Source: Aliirhizobium wenxiniae
GTDB lineage: Bacteria > Pseudomonadota > Alphaproteobacteria > Rhizobiales > Rhizobiaceae
DNA: 64,000 nt
Direction: 5' to 3'
Assembly: GCF_014201355.1 (NCBI RefSeq)
Contig: NZ_JACHEG010000001.1
Span: forward strand, 496,001-560,000
Both the position numbers and the translations under genes were made by a program. Below the pieces are notes generated by a model. That model made no database searches. It saw only the letters and a program-made list of their open reading frames with translations, and was not told the origin of the DNA. How positions within the stretch are numbered: the stretch's first letter is position 1; each line of letters begins with the position of its first letter. Positions 54,481 through 63,832 of this stretch are shown here, one piece after another.

Positions 54481-56154
54481 ATGTATCGTTACGATGAATT
54501 CGACCACGCCTTTGTTTCGAGCCGCGTGGAACAGTTTCGCGATCAGGTCGAGCGCCGCCTTTCCGGCGAACTCGCCGAGGATGCGTTCAAGCCGTTGCGC
54601 CTGATGAACGGCGTTTATCTCCAGCTTCACGCCTATATGCTGCGCGTGGCCATCCCCTATGGCACGCTGAACTCGAAGCAGATGCGCATGCTGGCGCATA
54701 TCGCCCGCAAATATGACCGCGGTTACGGTCATTTCACCACCCGTCAGAACATCCAGTACAACTGGCCGAAACTGTCGGACACGCCGGATATCCTGGCCGA
54801 ACTGGCAAGCGTCGAAATGCATGCGCTGCAGACATCGGGCAATTGCATTCGCAATGTCACGGCTGACCATTTTGCCGGCGCGGCAGCGGACGAAGTGGCG
54901 GATCCCCGCCCCTATGCGGAAATCCTGCGCCAGTGGTCTTCGGTCCATCCGGAATTCTCCTTCCTGCCGCGCAAATTCAAGATCGCCGTGACCGGAGCCG
55001 AGCGCGACCGCGCCGCGATCCAGGTCCACGACATCGGCCTGCACCTAAAGAAAAACGACAAGGGTGAGATCGGTTTTGCCGTCTATGTCGGTGGCGGACA
55101 GGGCCGCACGCCGCTGATTGCCAAGAAGATCAATGACTTCCTGCCCGAGCAGGATTTGCTCTCCTATATCACCGCGATCATGCGCGTTTACAACCTGCAC
55201 GGCCGCCGCGACAACAAGTACAAAGCGCGCATCAAGATCCTCGTGCACGAGACCGGCGTCGAGGAACTGAGCCGGCAGGTGGAAGAGGAATTCGCCCATC
55301 TGCAGGAAACAGAACTGAAACTGCCGGAAGCCGATGTCGCGGCCATTGCAGCTTATTTCGCCCCGCCGGCTCTGCCCGAGCGCAGCGAAGGCTGGGCACA
55401 ACTCGCCGGCTGGAAGAAGCAGGACGAGGCCTTTGCCCGTTGGGTCAACCAGAACGTTCAGCCGCACAAGCACCCCGACTACGGCATGGTGACGATTTCG
55501 CTGAAACCGATCGGCGGTATTCCGGGCGACGCATCCGACGTGCAGATGGATGTGATCGCCGATCTGGCGGAAGAATTCGCCAATGACGAGATCCGCATCA
55601 GCCACGAACAGAATGTCATCTTCCCGCATGTGGCTCTGGCCGATCTGGAACCGCTCTATCGCGCTCTGACCGCGCATGGGCTGGAAACGGCAAACTCCAA
55701 CCTGATCACCGATATCATTGCCTGTCCCGGCCTGGACTACTGCGCCCTGGCGAACGCTCGTTCGATCCCGGTAGCCCAGGAAATCTCCACCCGTTTCGGC
55801 GCGCCCGAGCGTCAGGCCGAAATCGGCGAATTGAAGATCAAGATCTCCGGCTGCATCAACGCCTGCGGCCACCACCATGTCGGCCATATCGGCCTTCTGG
55901 GTGTGGAAAAGAAGGGTGCCGAACTCTACCAGATCACGCTTGGCGGTTCCGGCGACGAGCATACCTCGATCGGCGAAATCATTGGTCGCGGTTTTGAGCC
56001 TTCCAAGGTGACGGACGCGATAGAGACCATCGTCGACACCTATCTCGGCCTGCGTACGGGCAAGGAGGAAAAATTCCTCGATGCCTATCGCCGTGTCGGA
56101 CCGCAACCGTTCAAGGATGCGCTTTATGGTGAAGCCAAGGCGGAGGCAGCGTGA
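54481..56154 (+). CDS. cysI: Sulfite (nitrite-type) reductase hemoprotein CysI
   Basis: 557-residue siroheme/4Fe-4S enzyme. Cluster and siroheme ligands lie in ACPGLDYCALAN (C-x5-C) and SGCINACGHHH (C-x3-C). The repeat with FTTRQNIQYNW and the ferredoxin-like half with ISHEQNVIF are typical. In rhizobia this form reduces sulfite to sulfide for cysteine synthesis; a nitrite role is the alternative. No flavoprotein CysJ is present in the operon. Fpr at 56804 is the likely source of electrons through ferredoxin. Confidence 0.93.
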   Translation: MYRYDEFDHAFVSSRVEQFRDQVERRLSGELAEDAFKPLRLMNGVYLQLHAYMLRVAIPYGTLNSKQMRMLAHIARKYDRGYGHFTTRQNIQYNWPKLSDTPDILAELASVEMHALQTSGNCIRNVTADHFAGAAADEVADPRPYAEILRQWSSVHPEFSFLPRKFKIAVTGAERDRAAIQVHDIGLHLKKNDKGEIGFAVYVGGGQGRTPLIAKKINDFLPEQDLLSYITAIMRVYNLHGRRDNKYKARIKILVHETGVEELSRQVEEEFAHLQETELKLPEADVAAIAAYFAPPALPERSEGWAQLAGWKKQDEAFARWVNQNVQPHKHPDYGMVTISLKPIGGIPGDASDVQMDVIADLAEEFANDEIRISHEQNVIFPHVALADLEPLYRALTAHGLETANSNLITDIIACPGLDYCALANARSIPVAQEISTRFGAPERQAEIGELKIKISGCINACGHHHVGHIGLLGVEKKGAELYQITLGGSGDEHTSIGEIIGRGFEPSKVTDAIETIVDTYLGLRTGKEEKFLDAYRRVGPQPFKDALYGEAKAEAA

Positions 56155-56657
56155 TGACGAAGATCTGGAGAGAGACCGGTTTCGTCGAGAACGATCCATG
56201 GGTGATCGAAACCGACGAGGTGAAGGCCGAAGGCGAGCAGAAAGCGCTTCTGCCACTCGATCAGTTTATCGAGAAAGCGGAGGCCAGCAATGATGTCGGC
56301 CTCGGCGTTGTGATCAGGCCAGCCGATGACGTCACCAAACTGGAGCCCTATCTCTATCGCATCGAGATCGTTGCGGTGGATTTCCCGGCCTTCAACGATG
56401 GCCGCGCTTTCAGCCACGCCTCGCTCTTGCGCGATCGCCTGTCCTACAGGAACGAATTGCGTGCTGTCGGCGATGTGCTGATCGATCAGGTGCCGTTGAT
56501 GCTGCGTTGTGGCATAGACAGCTTTGCAGTCACCAACGCCACGGCACTGAAGCGTCTGTCAGAAGGACGTCTGCCCGGCATCGCCGTGCATTACCAGCCG
56601 ACATCCCGTCACGCCGAAGCGGGAGAAGGTTACAGCTGGCGTCGCCGCTCGGCCTGA
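56154..56657 (+). CDS. DUF934 family protein
   Basis: 167 residues with the DUF934 pattern GVVIRPADDVTKLEPYLYRIEIVAVDFPAFNDGRAFSHASLLRDRL. These proteins sit next to CysI-type reductases in alphaproteobacteria and may help assemble or feed electrons to them; no biochemistry is known to me. ATG 56154 overlaps the cysI stop (TGA at 56152-56154). Last gene of the cysG operon. Confidence 0.93.
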   Translation: MTKIWRETGFVENDPWVIETDEVKAEGEQKALLPLDQFIEKAEASNDVGLGVVIRPADDVTKLEPYLYRIEIVAVDFPAFNDGRAFSHASLLRDRLSYRNELRAVGDVLIDQVPLMLRCGIDSFAVTNATALKRLSEGRLPGIAVHYQPTSRHAEAGEGYSWRRRSA

Positions 56658-56803
56658 CACTCTCCCGGAAACGGGAAGGCTAAAGGTGACTTTCGGACGC
56701 ATATTTTCTATGCTTTCCGCGACAATGGGCGGGGATGCCTTCAAATGAGCAGCTTGATAGTATATCTCGCTGTCAGAACGATGAGACTGGAAGACCGATC
56801 GCG

Positions 56804-57616
56804 ATGAATGCTCCTGCAAAAAACGAAGAATTTGCCATAAAAATCCCGGATGGCGTTTATGCCGAGACGGTGCTGGACGTGCAGCACTATACCGACAGGC
56901 TGTTCCGTTTCCGCATGACGCGCCCGGCTGGCTTCCGTTTCCGCTCGGGTGAATTTGCCATGATCGGCCTGATGGTCGGCGAAAAGCCGATCTATCGCGC
57001 CTATTCGATCGCAAGCCCGGCCTGGGACGAGGAACTGGAATTCTTCTCGATCAAGGTGCCGGATGGCCCGCTGACCTCGCACCTGCAGAAGATCAAACCG
57101 GGCGATACCGTACTGATGCGCAAGAAGCCGACCGGCACGCTGGTGCTCGATGCGCTCACCCCCGGCAAGCGTCTCTACATGTTCTCGACCGGCACAGGCA
57201 TTGCTCCTTTTGCGAGCCTCATCCGTGACCCGGAAACCTATGAGAAATTCGAGGAAGTCATCCTCACCCATACCTGCCGCGAAGTCTCCGAGCTGAAATA
57301 CGGCCAGGACCTGATGGAAGAGATCAAGAACCACGAGTTCCTCTCCGAACTGGTCGGCGACAAGCTCAAGCTTTATTCGACCGTTACCCGCGAAGACTAC
57401 CCGTTCCAGGGCCGCATCACCGACCTGATCGAGAACGGCAAAATGTTCTCCGACCTCGGCGTGCCCCCGCTCGACCCGGCCGTTGACCGCGGTATGATCT
57501 GCGGCTCGGCTGCAATGCTGAAGGACACCAAGGAACTGCTCGAAAAGGCAGGCCTGACCGAAGGCGCCAACAATAAGCCGAGCGAGTTCGTGATCGAACG
57601 GGCGTTTGTTGGGTGA
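56804..57616 (+). CDS. fpr: Ferredoxin/flavodoxin-NADP+ reductase
   Basis: 270-residue FAD enzyme that passes electrons from NADPH to ferredoxin or flavodoxin. FAD-binding RAYSIASPAWD (about 65-75) and NADP-binding FSTGTGIAPFASLIRD are intact, and MICGSAAMLKDT is near the end. ATG 56804 is preceded by GGAAGACCG; the ORF extends further without a site. It follows DUF934 after 146 bases with its own likely promoter, and may serve CysI. Confidence 0.95.
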   Translation: MNAPAKNEEFAIKIPDGVYAETVLDVQHYTDRLFRFRMTRPAGFRFRSGEFAMIGLMVGEKPIYRAYSIASPAWDEELEFFSIKVPDGPLTSHLQKIKPGDTVLMRKKPTGTLVLDALTPGKRLYMFSTGTGIAPFASLIRDPETYEKFEEVILTHTCREVSELKYGQDLMEEIKNHEFLSELVGDKLKLYSTVTREDYPFQGRITDLIENGKMFSDLGVPPLDPAVDRGMICGSAAMLKDTKELLEKAGLTEGANNKPSEFVIERAFVG

Positions 57617-57882
57617 GGAACGGTCGGGCGCAAGCCCGAGCAATCGATCCAGTGAATCGATTGCAGTGACGAACGCCCTGAGCCAAAGCGAAGGGCCGGG
57701 TACAACTCAAGCATAGCTGCCCTCAACCTAACCCTCTCCCCGCATGCGGGGCGAGGGAACGAGGCCGACGAACCGTTTCCGGCAAAACTCATCCGTAGAG
57801 ATCAGGGGATAGAAATCCCAGAGCGGCTTGCGTCCTTCTCCGTGGGTTCAACCCGAGCCCGAGGATGACGGCAGCAAACAGG
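57617..57882. repeat. Rhizobial palindromic repeat region
   Basis: About 265 bases with no gene. It contains three inverted repeats: TCGGGC-GCAA-GCCCGA (57624-57639), GCAATCGAT-CCAGTGA-ATCGATTGC (57640-57664) and CCCTCTCCCCGCA / TGCGGGGCGAGGG (57732-57757, one mismatch). Such clusters resemble the dispersed intergenic palindromes (RIME-like) of rhizobia. Its role could be transcript end or structure. Confidence 0.65.
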
Positions 57883-59223
57883 TTACCGCTCCCAGTCTTC
57901 CTTATCGCGCTTCGGCCCATTTCCAAGCCGGCGCTCCAGTTCCGTGGCCTGCGCTTCCGACATGCGGACATCCATCGTCACCGAGCCGTCTTCGTTGTCC
58001 TCGCGGCCATCAACAATCGAATTGCCATAGACCCAGGAGACCAGCGAAAGCTTGTCCGCGGGAATGGTGATCGAGGTTTCGGTGAGAACACCCGAAAGCC
58101 GCTTGGCGATCTCGTCCATCAGCGGGTCGAGGCCCTCGCCCGTGATTGCCGATAGCGCCATGATGTTGTCGCGGCCCTTGGCACGTTCAAACAGCGCGTC
58201 ATGGGTTTCCGGATCGAGCCGGTCGATCTTGTTCCACACTTCGATGATGCGCTCGGAGCTTTCCTTCTCATCGATGCCGAGATCGGCGAGAATGCGCAAG
58301 ACGTCATGCGACTGGGCGGCATTGTCCGGATCGGACATGTCGCGCACATGCAGGATGAGATCGGCTTCCAGCACCTCTTCCAGTGTAGCCCGGAAGGCGG
58401 CGACCAGATGGGTCGGAAGGTCGGAGATGAAACCTACGGTATCGGACAGGATGACGGTGCGGCCATGCGGCAGCTTCATCCGGCGCAATGTCGGATCAAG
58501 CGTCGCAAACAGCATGTCTTCGGCCAGAACACCGGCACCGGTAATGCGGTTGAACAGCGTCGACTTGCCAGCATTGGTATAGCCGACCAGCGCCACGATC
58601 GGATGCGGCACCTTGCGGCGCTTGGCGCGGTGAAGCTGGCGGGTACGAACGACCTGTTCCAGCTCGCGCTCGAGCTTGACGATACGGTCCTGCAACAGAC
58701 GACGGTCGGCTTCGATCTGGGTTTCACCCGGACCGCCCATGAACCCGCCACCGCCACGCTGGCGCTCAAGATGGGTCCAGGACCGAACCAGACGGCCCTT
58801 CTGGTAATTCAGATGCGCCAGGTCCACCTGCAGCGTGCCTTCCTTGGTGGAAGCGCGACGGCCGAAGATCTCGAGGATCAGGCCGGTGCGGTCGATGACC
58901 TTGGCATTCAGTTCTTTTTCGAGATTGCGCTGCTGCACCGGCGTCAGCGGATGATCGACAATAACGAGGCCGGCGTCCTTCTCATCGAGAAGCGCCTTGA
59001 TTTCATCGATCTTGCCGGATCCCATCAGGGTCGCTGGACGCGGCTGATTGACAGAAACGATCAGGCCCTCGACGACATCGAGATCGATGGCGCGGGCAAG
59101 CCCTGTCGCCTCTTCCAGCCGTGCTTCGTTGGATCTCTTAGGCGCGGCGACGATCGGTGTGTCACTCTGGCTGCCGCGGGCGCGCGTCTGCTTAAGCACC
59201 GGCACGACGACCACGGCGCGCAT
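57883..59223 (-). CDS. hflX: GTPase HflX
   Basis: Ribosome-associated GTPase that splits stalled or heat-damaged ribosomes. 446 residues from ATG 59223: an N-terminal HflX domain (about 35-195) with a coiled-coil linker, then the G domain. G1 is GYTNAGKST, G3 DTVGF, G4 NKID. Glycine-rich RGGGGFMGGPGETQIE is the domain hallmark. An in-frame ATT at 59286 with AAGGA nine bases upstream may be the true start (see findings). 75 bases after hfq. Confidence 0.95.
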   Translation of the reverse strand: MRAVVVVPVLKQTRARGSQSDTPIVAAPKRSNEARLEEATGLARAIDLDVVEGLIVSVNQPRPATLMGSGKIDEIKALLDEKDAGLVIVDHPLTPVQQRNLEKELNAKVIDRTGLILEIFGRRASTKEGTLQVDLAHLNYQKGRLVRSWTHLERQRGGGGFMGGPGETQIEADRRLLQDRIVKLERELEQVVRTRQLHRAKRRKVPHPIVALVGYTNAGKSTLFNRITGAGVLAEDMLFATLDPTLRRMKLPHGRTVILSDTVGFISDLPTHLVAAFRATLEEVLEADLILHVRDMSDPDNAAQSHDVLRILADLGIDEKESSERIIEVWNKIDRLDPETHDALFERAKGRDNIMALSAITGEGLDPLMDEIAKRLSGVLTETSITIPADKLSLVSWVYGNSIVDGREDNEDGSVTMDVRMSEAQATELERRLGNGPKRDKEDWER

Positions 59224-59298
59224 ATCGTCCCGGTGCTTTTCGGCTTCCGGGACGAGCGATTCGTTAGACGTATCTCGGGTAGAAATCTGTCTCTATCC

Positions 59299-59541
59299 TT
59301 AGGCTGCGTTTTCTTCGGTCTCGAACATCTGCATCGGCTGCCCCGGCATGATGGTCGAGATCGCGTGCTTATACACGAGCTGGGAGTGCCCGTCACGACG
59401 AAGAAGCACGCAGAAATTGTCGAAGGATGTTACGACTCCCGTGAGCTTGACCCCGTTGATGAGGAATATAGTCAGGGAAATCTTCTGCTTTCGGACTGTA
59501 TTGAGAAATAAATCCTGCAGGTTCTGAGAACGTTCCGCCAT
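59299..59541 (-). CDS. hfq: RNA chaperone Hfq
   Basis: 80-residue Sm-like hexamer that binds sRNAs and mRNAs. Sm1 is [22 protein letters not shown] and Sm2 contains [10 protein letters not shown], both intact, with the short C-terminal tail typical of alphaproteobacteria. ATG 59541 gives the usual [10 protein letters not shown] start; AAGAAAG upstream is a weak ribosome site. Co-directional with hflX, as in many proteobacteria. Confidence 0.98.
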   Translation of the reverse strand: MAERSQNLQDLFLNTVRKQKISLTIFLINGVKLTGVVTSFDNFCVLLRRDGHSQLVYKHAISTIMPGQPMQMFETEENAA

Positions 59542-59844
59542 GGCGCCGATTCTTTCTTTCTTGCCGGCAATCTGCCGGGATAATGATCTCACGTGATAAG
59601 AGATGATGGAGAAACGCCCCGTGTTTCCCTTCCCCCACAAGTCTGGTTACCAAATCGGCGTCTTTTCCGCAATCTCGAAAAAGGCGTCGCGCATATTCGA
59701 TGCGACACTGCCTCTATACCCTACAGCAATGTTATTCCATCGATTGAAACGATTGGAATGCAGATTTAGGTGGCTTTGCATGAAGCCCGCGACAGGCGCC
59801 AATCGGAGCCGCACGGATGCGACTCCGACAATCACACAAAGGCA
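59542..59844. other. Intergenic region ntrX-hfq
   Basis: About 300 bases downstream of ntrX and upstream of hfq on the minus strand. It presumably holds the hfq promoter. No gene, no strong terminator hairpin and no trkA gene were seen here. Confidence 0.5.
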
Positions 59845-61209
59845 TTAGACGCCGAGCGATTTCAGCTTACGATGCAGAGCGGAGCGCTCCATGCCGACAA
59901 ACTCTGCGGTGCGCGAAATATTGCCGCCGAAGCGGTTGATCTGGGCGATCAGGTAATCACGCTCGAACATCTCGCGGGCTTCTCGCAGCGGAAGCGTCAT
60001 GATGTGCACATCCCCCTTCGACGAGACCTTCGGCAGCATGTCTCCGAGGTCGGTCGGCAACATGTCTGCGGAGATCGCCGTATCCGGGCCATCCGTGCGG
60101 GCAAGAATCATCAGCCGCTCGATATTGTTGCGCAACTGGCGGATATTCCCCGGCCAGTCATGCGCCTGCAGGACGGCCATGGCATCGTCGCCAATCTTGC
60201 GCGGGCGGATACCCGCCTGTTCGGAAACCTGCCTCATGAACATGTCGACGAGGAAGGGAATATCTTCGCGTCGCTCTGCCAGTGCCGGAACCTTGACCGG
60301 CACGACTGCGAGACGGTGATAGAGATCTTCACGGAAGGCACCTTCGGAAATCAGGCTCTCCAGATTGTAGGCGGTAGAGGAAATGATACGGACATCGACC
60401 TTCACCCGCTTCGAACCGCCGACGCGTTCGAACTGCTGGTCGACGAGGACGCGCAGGATCTTGTTCTGCGTCTCGCGCGGCATTTCACCGATTTCGTCTA
60501 GATAGAGAATGCCGCGATGCGCCTCTTCAAGCGCGCCAATCTTGCGCGGCTGGCCGGGCGTCCCCTCGGTGCCGAAAAGCGCGATCTCCATCCGGTCGGG
60601 CGTGATCGTTGCAGCGTTCAGCGCCACGAAAGGACCTGTCGCGCGCGACGACTTGCGATGGATCATCCGGGCAACGAGTTCCTTGCCTGAGCCGGAAGGA
60701 CCGAGAATCATGATGCGGCTGTTGGTCGGAGCTACCTTTTCGATCGTCTGGCGAAGCTGGGAGACGGCAACCGAGGTTCCGACCAGTTCGGCCGCGTCAC
60801 CGGTGCGCTTCTTCAGCTCGGAAACCTCGCGCTTGAGCTTGGAGTTTTCCAGTGCCCGCTCGGCGATCAGGATCAGGCGATCGGCCTTGAACGGCTTTTC
60901 GATGAAATCGAAGGCGCCGCGCTTGATTGCGGAAACCGCCGTTTCGACATTGCCGTGACCGGAGATCATCACCACCGGCAGATCGGGATGACGGCTCTTG
61001 ATCTCGTCCAGCAATGCCAGGCCATCGAGCTTCGAGCCCTGCATCCAGATGTCGAGGAAAACTAGCCGCGGCACGCGATCGGAAATCGCCGCCAGAGCAC
61101 TGTCGCTGTCATACGCCATCCGTGTCTCGTGGCCCTCGTCGGAGAGAATGCCCGAAACGATCTCGCGGATATCCGCCTCGTCATCGACGACCAGAATGTC
61201 AGACGCCAT
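59845..61209 (-). CDS. ntrX: Nitrogen/redox response regulator NtrX
   Basis: 454 residues in three parts: receiver (1-120) with phospho-acceptor Asp in VFLDIWM, AAA+ domain (about 140-370) with Walker A GPSGSGKE and Walker B-like ILYLDEIG, and a C-terminal Fis-type HTH (about 415-454). The sigma-54-contacting GAFTGA loop is absent: ALFGTEGTPGQPRKIGAL stands in its place, as known for NtrX of this class. Partner of NtrY; its start overlaps the ntrY stop. Confidence 0.97.
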   Translation of the reverse strand: MASDILVVDDEADIREIVSGILSDEGHETRMAYDSDSALAAISDRVPRLVFLDIWMQGSKLDGLALLDEIKSRHPDLPVVMISGHGNVETAVSAIKRGAFDFIEKPFKADRLILIAERALENSKLKREVSELKKRTGDAAELVGTSVAVSQLRQTIEKVAPTNSRIMILGPSGSGKELVARMIHRKSSRATGPFVALNAATITPDRMEIALFGTEGTPGQPRKIGALEEAHRGILYLDEIGEMPRETQNKILRVLVDQQFERVGGSKRVKVDVRIISSTAYNLESLISEGAFREDLYHRLAVVPVKVPALAERREDIPFLVDMFMRQVSEQAGIRPRKIGDDAMAVLQAHDWPGNIRQLRNNIERLMILARTDGPDTAISADMLPTDLGDMLPKVSSKGDVHIMTLPLREAREMFERDYLIAQINRFGGNISRTAEFVGMERSALHRKLKSLGV

Positions 61210-63469
61210 AAGCTACTTCCTTGTCTTTATCTTTCACGGGCGCGTCGACCGCATCGACATGCGGCAAAAGCACCCTGATCATGGCGCCCTTGCCATGATC
61301 GAAATCGGCAGGGGCATCGTGCAGTTCGAGCTGCCCCCCATGTTCTTCAATGATCTTCTTGACGATGGCGAGGCCGAGCCCTGTGCCCTTTTCGCGCATC
61401 GTCATATAGGGTTCGAGTATCCGGTGACGGTTCTCTGTCGGCAGTCCGACGCCGTTGTCGATCACATCCACCACGAACAGATCGCGTGCCTTGTCAAAGC
61501 CGGAGCGCACCATCACCTTGCGCCCGTCACGCTCCTCGTCGGCCGGCACCATCTCGATCGCTTCGACGGCATTCTTGACGAGATTACCGAAAGCCTGACC
61601 GAGCATGCGACCGTCGAACAGGCCGTTGAGCGGTTCGTCGCCGAGTTCGCGGATGAAATCGACATGGGTCGTGCCCATTTCGCGCAGGAAGATCGAGTCC
61701 TTCAGGATGCCACGAAGATCGGTGATTTCCTTCGAAGGCTTGGGCATGCGGGCAAACGAGGAGAACTCGTCGACCATGCGACCGATATCGCCGACCTGCC
61801 GGACGATCGTGTCCGTGCACTGGTCGAAGACCGCCCGGTCATTCTCATCGATCTGCTTGCCGTAACGGCGCTTCAGCCGCTCCGCCGACAATTGGATAGG
61901 GGTAAGCGGGTTCTTGATCTCATGGGCGATGCGACGCGCCACATCCGCCCAGGCAGTCGAACGCTGTGCAATCACGAGATCGGTAATATCATCGAGCGTG
62001 ATGACATAGGAGTCGTTCGACGTGCGCTGTTCTTCGCGCGTGACCTGAACCGACAATGTCCGTTCCTTGCCGTTGCGCATCAGGTTGACTTCCTTGCGGA
62101 AATCCCCGCGGGATCGTGTTGTCGCTTCGGTCAGCACGTGGTCGATCTCGGGTGCGATCTCCTGCAATGTTCTACCGATAAGGCCCTGCTGCTCAACGCC
62201 GAGCATCTCCTCGGCGGAGGGATTGACGATGCTGATCCTACGGTCGTCGACGCCGATGACGGCCGCCGTTACACCGGAAAGAACGGCTTCGATGAAACGG
62301 CGACGATCGTCGACTTCATCCTTCGCTTCCAGAATCTCATCCTGCTGCGTGCGGATTTCCGAGATCATCTTGTTGAACGTGCGCGACAGGCTGCCGACGT
62401 CGCCATCGGCAGCACGAACGGGAACGACAACATTGAGGTTGCCGCTGCCGACAGCATCAGCAGCACTGATCAGCAGCCGGATCGGCCGCACGATACGGTC
62501 GGCAACCGCGATTGCCGCCCAGATTGCCGCCAGAAGAACGATCAGTGCGAATCCGAGATAGAGCACGGCAAAGGCAAACTGGAGCGACGAGCGACCCGCT
62601 TCCATCGCCTTGTACTCGGCAGTGTTCTCCTCCATGAGCCGCATTGCGTTCATGACCTTCGGATCGACGGCACGGATCGTGTAGAGAAATGTTCCGGATA
62701 TCGCATCCGTCTTCATCACCGCCCCGACTAGGTTGGTAATGCCGGGCGGAATAAGCGTCGGCTGCCCGCCGGCGGCGGACTTGAGTGCGTCGGCAGGAAT
62801 GGCCGGCAGCGGACGTTCGGTCTTGATGTCTGCCTGCGCGATTGCCTGACCATCCTCCTGTACGAGGAAGGCTCCGAGCATGCCGCGTCCGCGGGCCTGG
62901 CGGGTCATCAGGTCCAGAAAGCCGGTGCGATCGAGATAGAACATCGCACGATTACGTTCGAGGTCGTTGGACATCGAGACGGTTTGGCCCTGCAGATAGC
63001 TCGCATTCTCCATCATGTAGGCGCGGGCGATATCCTGCGACGACTGCACGATCGACTGCGTGCGCAGCGAAAACCAGCGATCAAGGCCGACATTCAGCGT
63101 CAGGCTGGCAAAGATCGCCACGAGCACCGCCGGAGTGATGGCGACGATAGAAAACAGAACGACGATTCGCACGTGGAGGCGCGCCGCTGCCCTCCCCCGG
63201 TTCCGGGCACGCAGCAGCCGGGTAACTTCGCGCCCGATGAGATACATCAGGCCGATGATGAACAGCGAATTGATGACGGCCGACGCAATCACCACGTTTC
63301 CGGTCGGCGCTATCGGCGTCAGTCCGAGGAGAACAAGCAGAGTTAGAATGGCGCAGACCAGTGCGCCGCCCGCCAGAAGAATACCCGGCAAGGCAAAGGA
63401 GGCGCGACGATCCTGAATGAAGGTCGCTGATTGAGCGTCGGCAAGGGGTGCCGTCCCGCCGTCCACCAT
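61199..63469 (-). CDS. ntrY: Sensor histidine kinase NtrY
   Basis: 756-residue inner-membrane kinase. Membrane helices near 28-50, 58-80, 100-125 and 300-325; a periplasmic loop between the last two. Then HAMP (about 330-385), PAS (about 395-500), HisKA with RIAHEIKNPLTP as phospho-acceptor, and HATPase with NAVEAI and DNGVGLP and TGLGLAIV motifs. Phosphorylates NtrX in nitrogen and low-oxygen control. ATG 63469 is preferred over 63472 for spacing to GGAGGG. Confidence 0.97.
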   Translation of the reverse strand: MVDGGTAPLADAQSATFIQDRRASFALPGILLAGGALVCAILTLLVLLGLTPIAPTGNVVIASAVINSLFIIGLMYLIGREVTRLLRARNRGRAAARLHVRIVVLFSIVAITPAVLVAIFASLTLNVGLDRWFSLRTQSIVQSSQDIARAYMMENASYLQGQTVSMSNDLERNRAMFYLDRTGFLDLMTRQARGRGMLGAFLVQEDGQAIAQADIKTERPLPAIPADALKSAAGGQPTLIPPGITNLVGAVMKTDAISGTFLYTIRAVDPKVMNAMRLMEENTAEYKAMEAGRSSLQFAFAVLYLGFALIVLLAAIWAAIAVADRIVRPIRLLISAADAVGSGNLNVVVPVRAADGDVGSLSRTFNKMISEIRTQQDEILEAKDEVDDRRRFIEAVLSGVTAAVIGVDDRRISIVNPSAEEMLGVEQQGLIGRTLQEIAPEIDHVLTEATTRSRGDFRKEVNLMRNGKERTLSVQVTREEQRTSNDSYVITLDDITDLVIAQRSTAWADVARRIAHEIKNPLTPIQLSAERLKRRYGKQIDENDRAVFDQCTDTIVRQVGDIGRMVDEFSSFARMPKPSKEITDLRGILKDSIFLREMGTTHVDFIRELGDEPLNGLFDGRMLGQAFGNLVKNAVEAIEMVPADEERDGRKVMVRSGFDKARDLFVVDVIDNGVGLPTENRHRILEPYMTMREKGTGLGLAIVKKIIEEHGGQLELHDAPADFDHGKGAMIRVLLPHVDAVDAPVKDKDKEVAYGV

Positions 63470-63472
63470 CAT

Positions 63473-63832
63473 ATCCCTCCCGCTCTGGGATCAACCAAGT
63501 TGTCGCCTGACCAAATATGGAAAGACGCTTCAAAATCACCGAATTTGGATGTCCGTGTGTTTGACCGAAAAATGCCGCCGGTCCCACTAGGCCACCTGCG
63601 TGACCTCTAAGCAACGCATTGTGGCGAAAATGCAACGATCATCTCCGACTGTCAAGCAGCCAGTGATTTTGGCACATCACAATGAGTGGATGTCCACGGA
63701 AATAGCCAGCCGCAAAAGTGGTGTTTCACTACACTTAAGAAAAAGACGCTTCCTTCGGATGGAGGCGACCCGCAACCCGCGCAATTTAATCGCACCGGTG
63801 ACTTTATCTTCGGCCTGTGGCATGGAGATATC
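63473..63832. other. Divergent intergenic region upstream of ntrY
   Basis: About 360 bases with no gene. Two short open frames here lack coding character. It presumably holds promoters for ntrY and the DUF2946 gene. No ntrC remnant is seen, unlike the ntrB-ntrC-ntrY-ntrX order I know from other rhizobia. Confidence 0.5.

Noticed and set aside
58201..59511. Open frame of about 440 codons on the plus strand
   Set aside because: Antisense to hflX and hfq, both secure.
57883..59541. hfq-hflX as part of a phage or stress island
   Set aside because: Both are core genes in their usual order; no mobile gene nearby.
60998..62731. Open frame of about 580 codons on the plus strand
   Set aside because: Antisense to ntrY/ntrX; no domain, no ribosome site.
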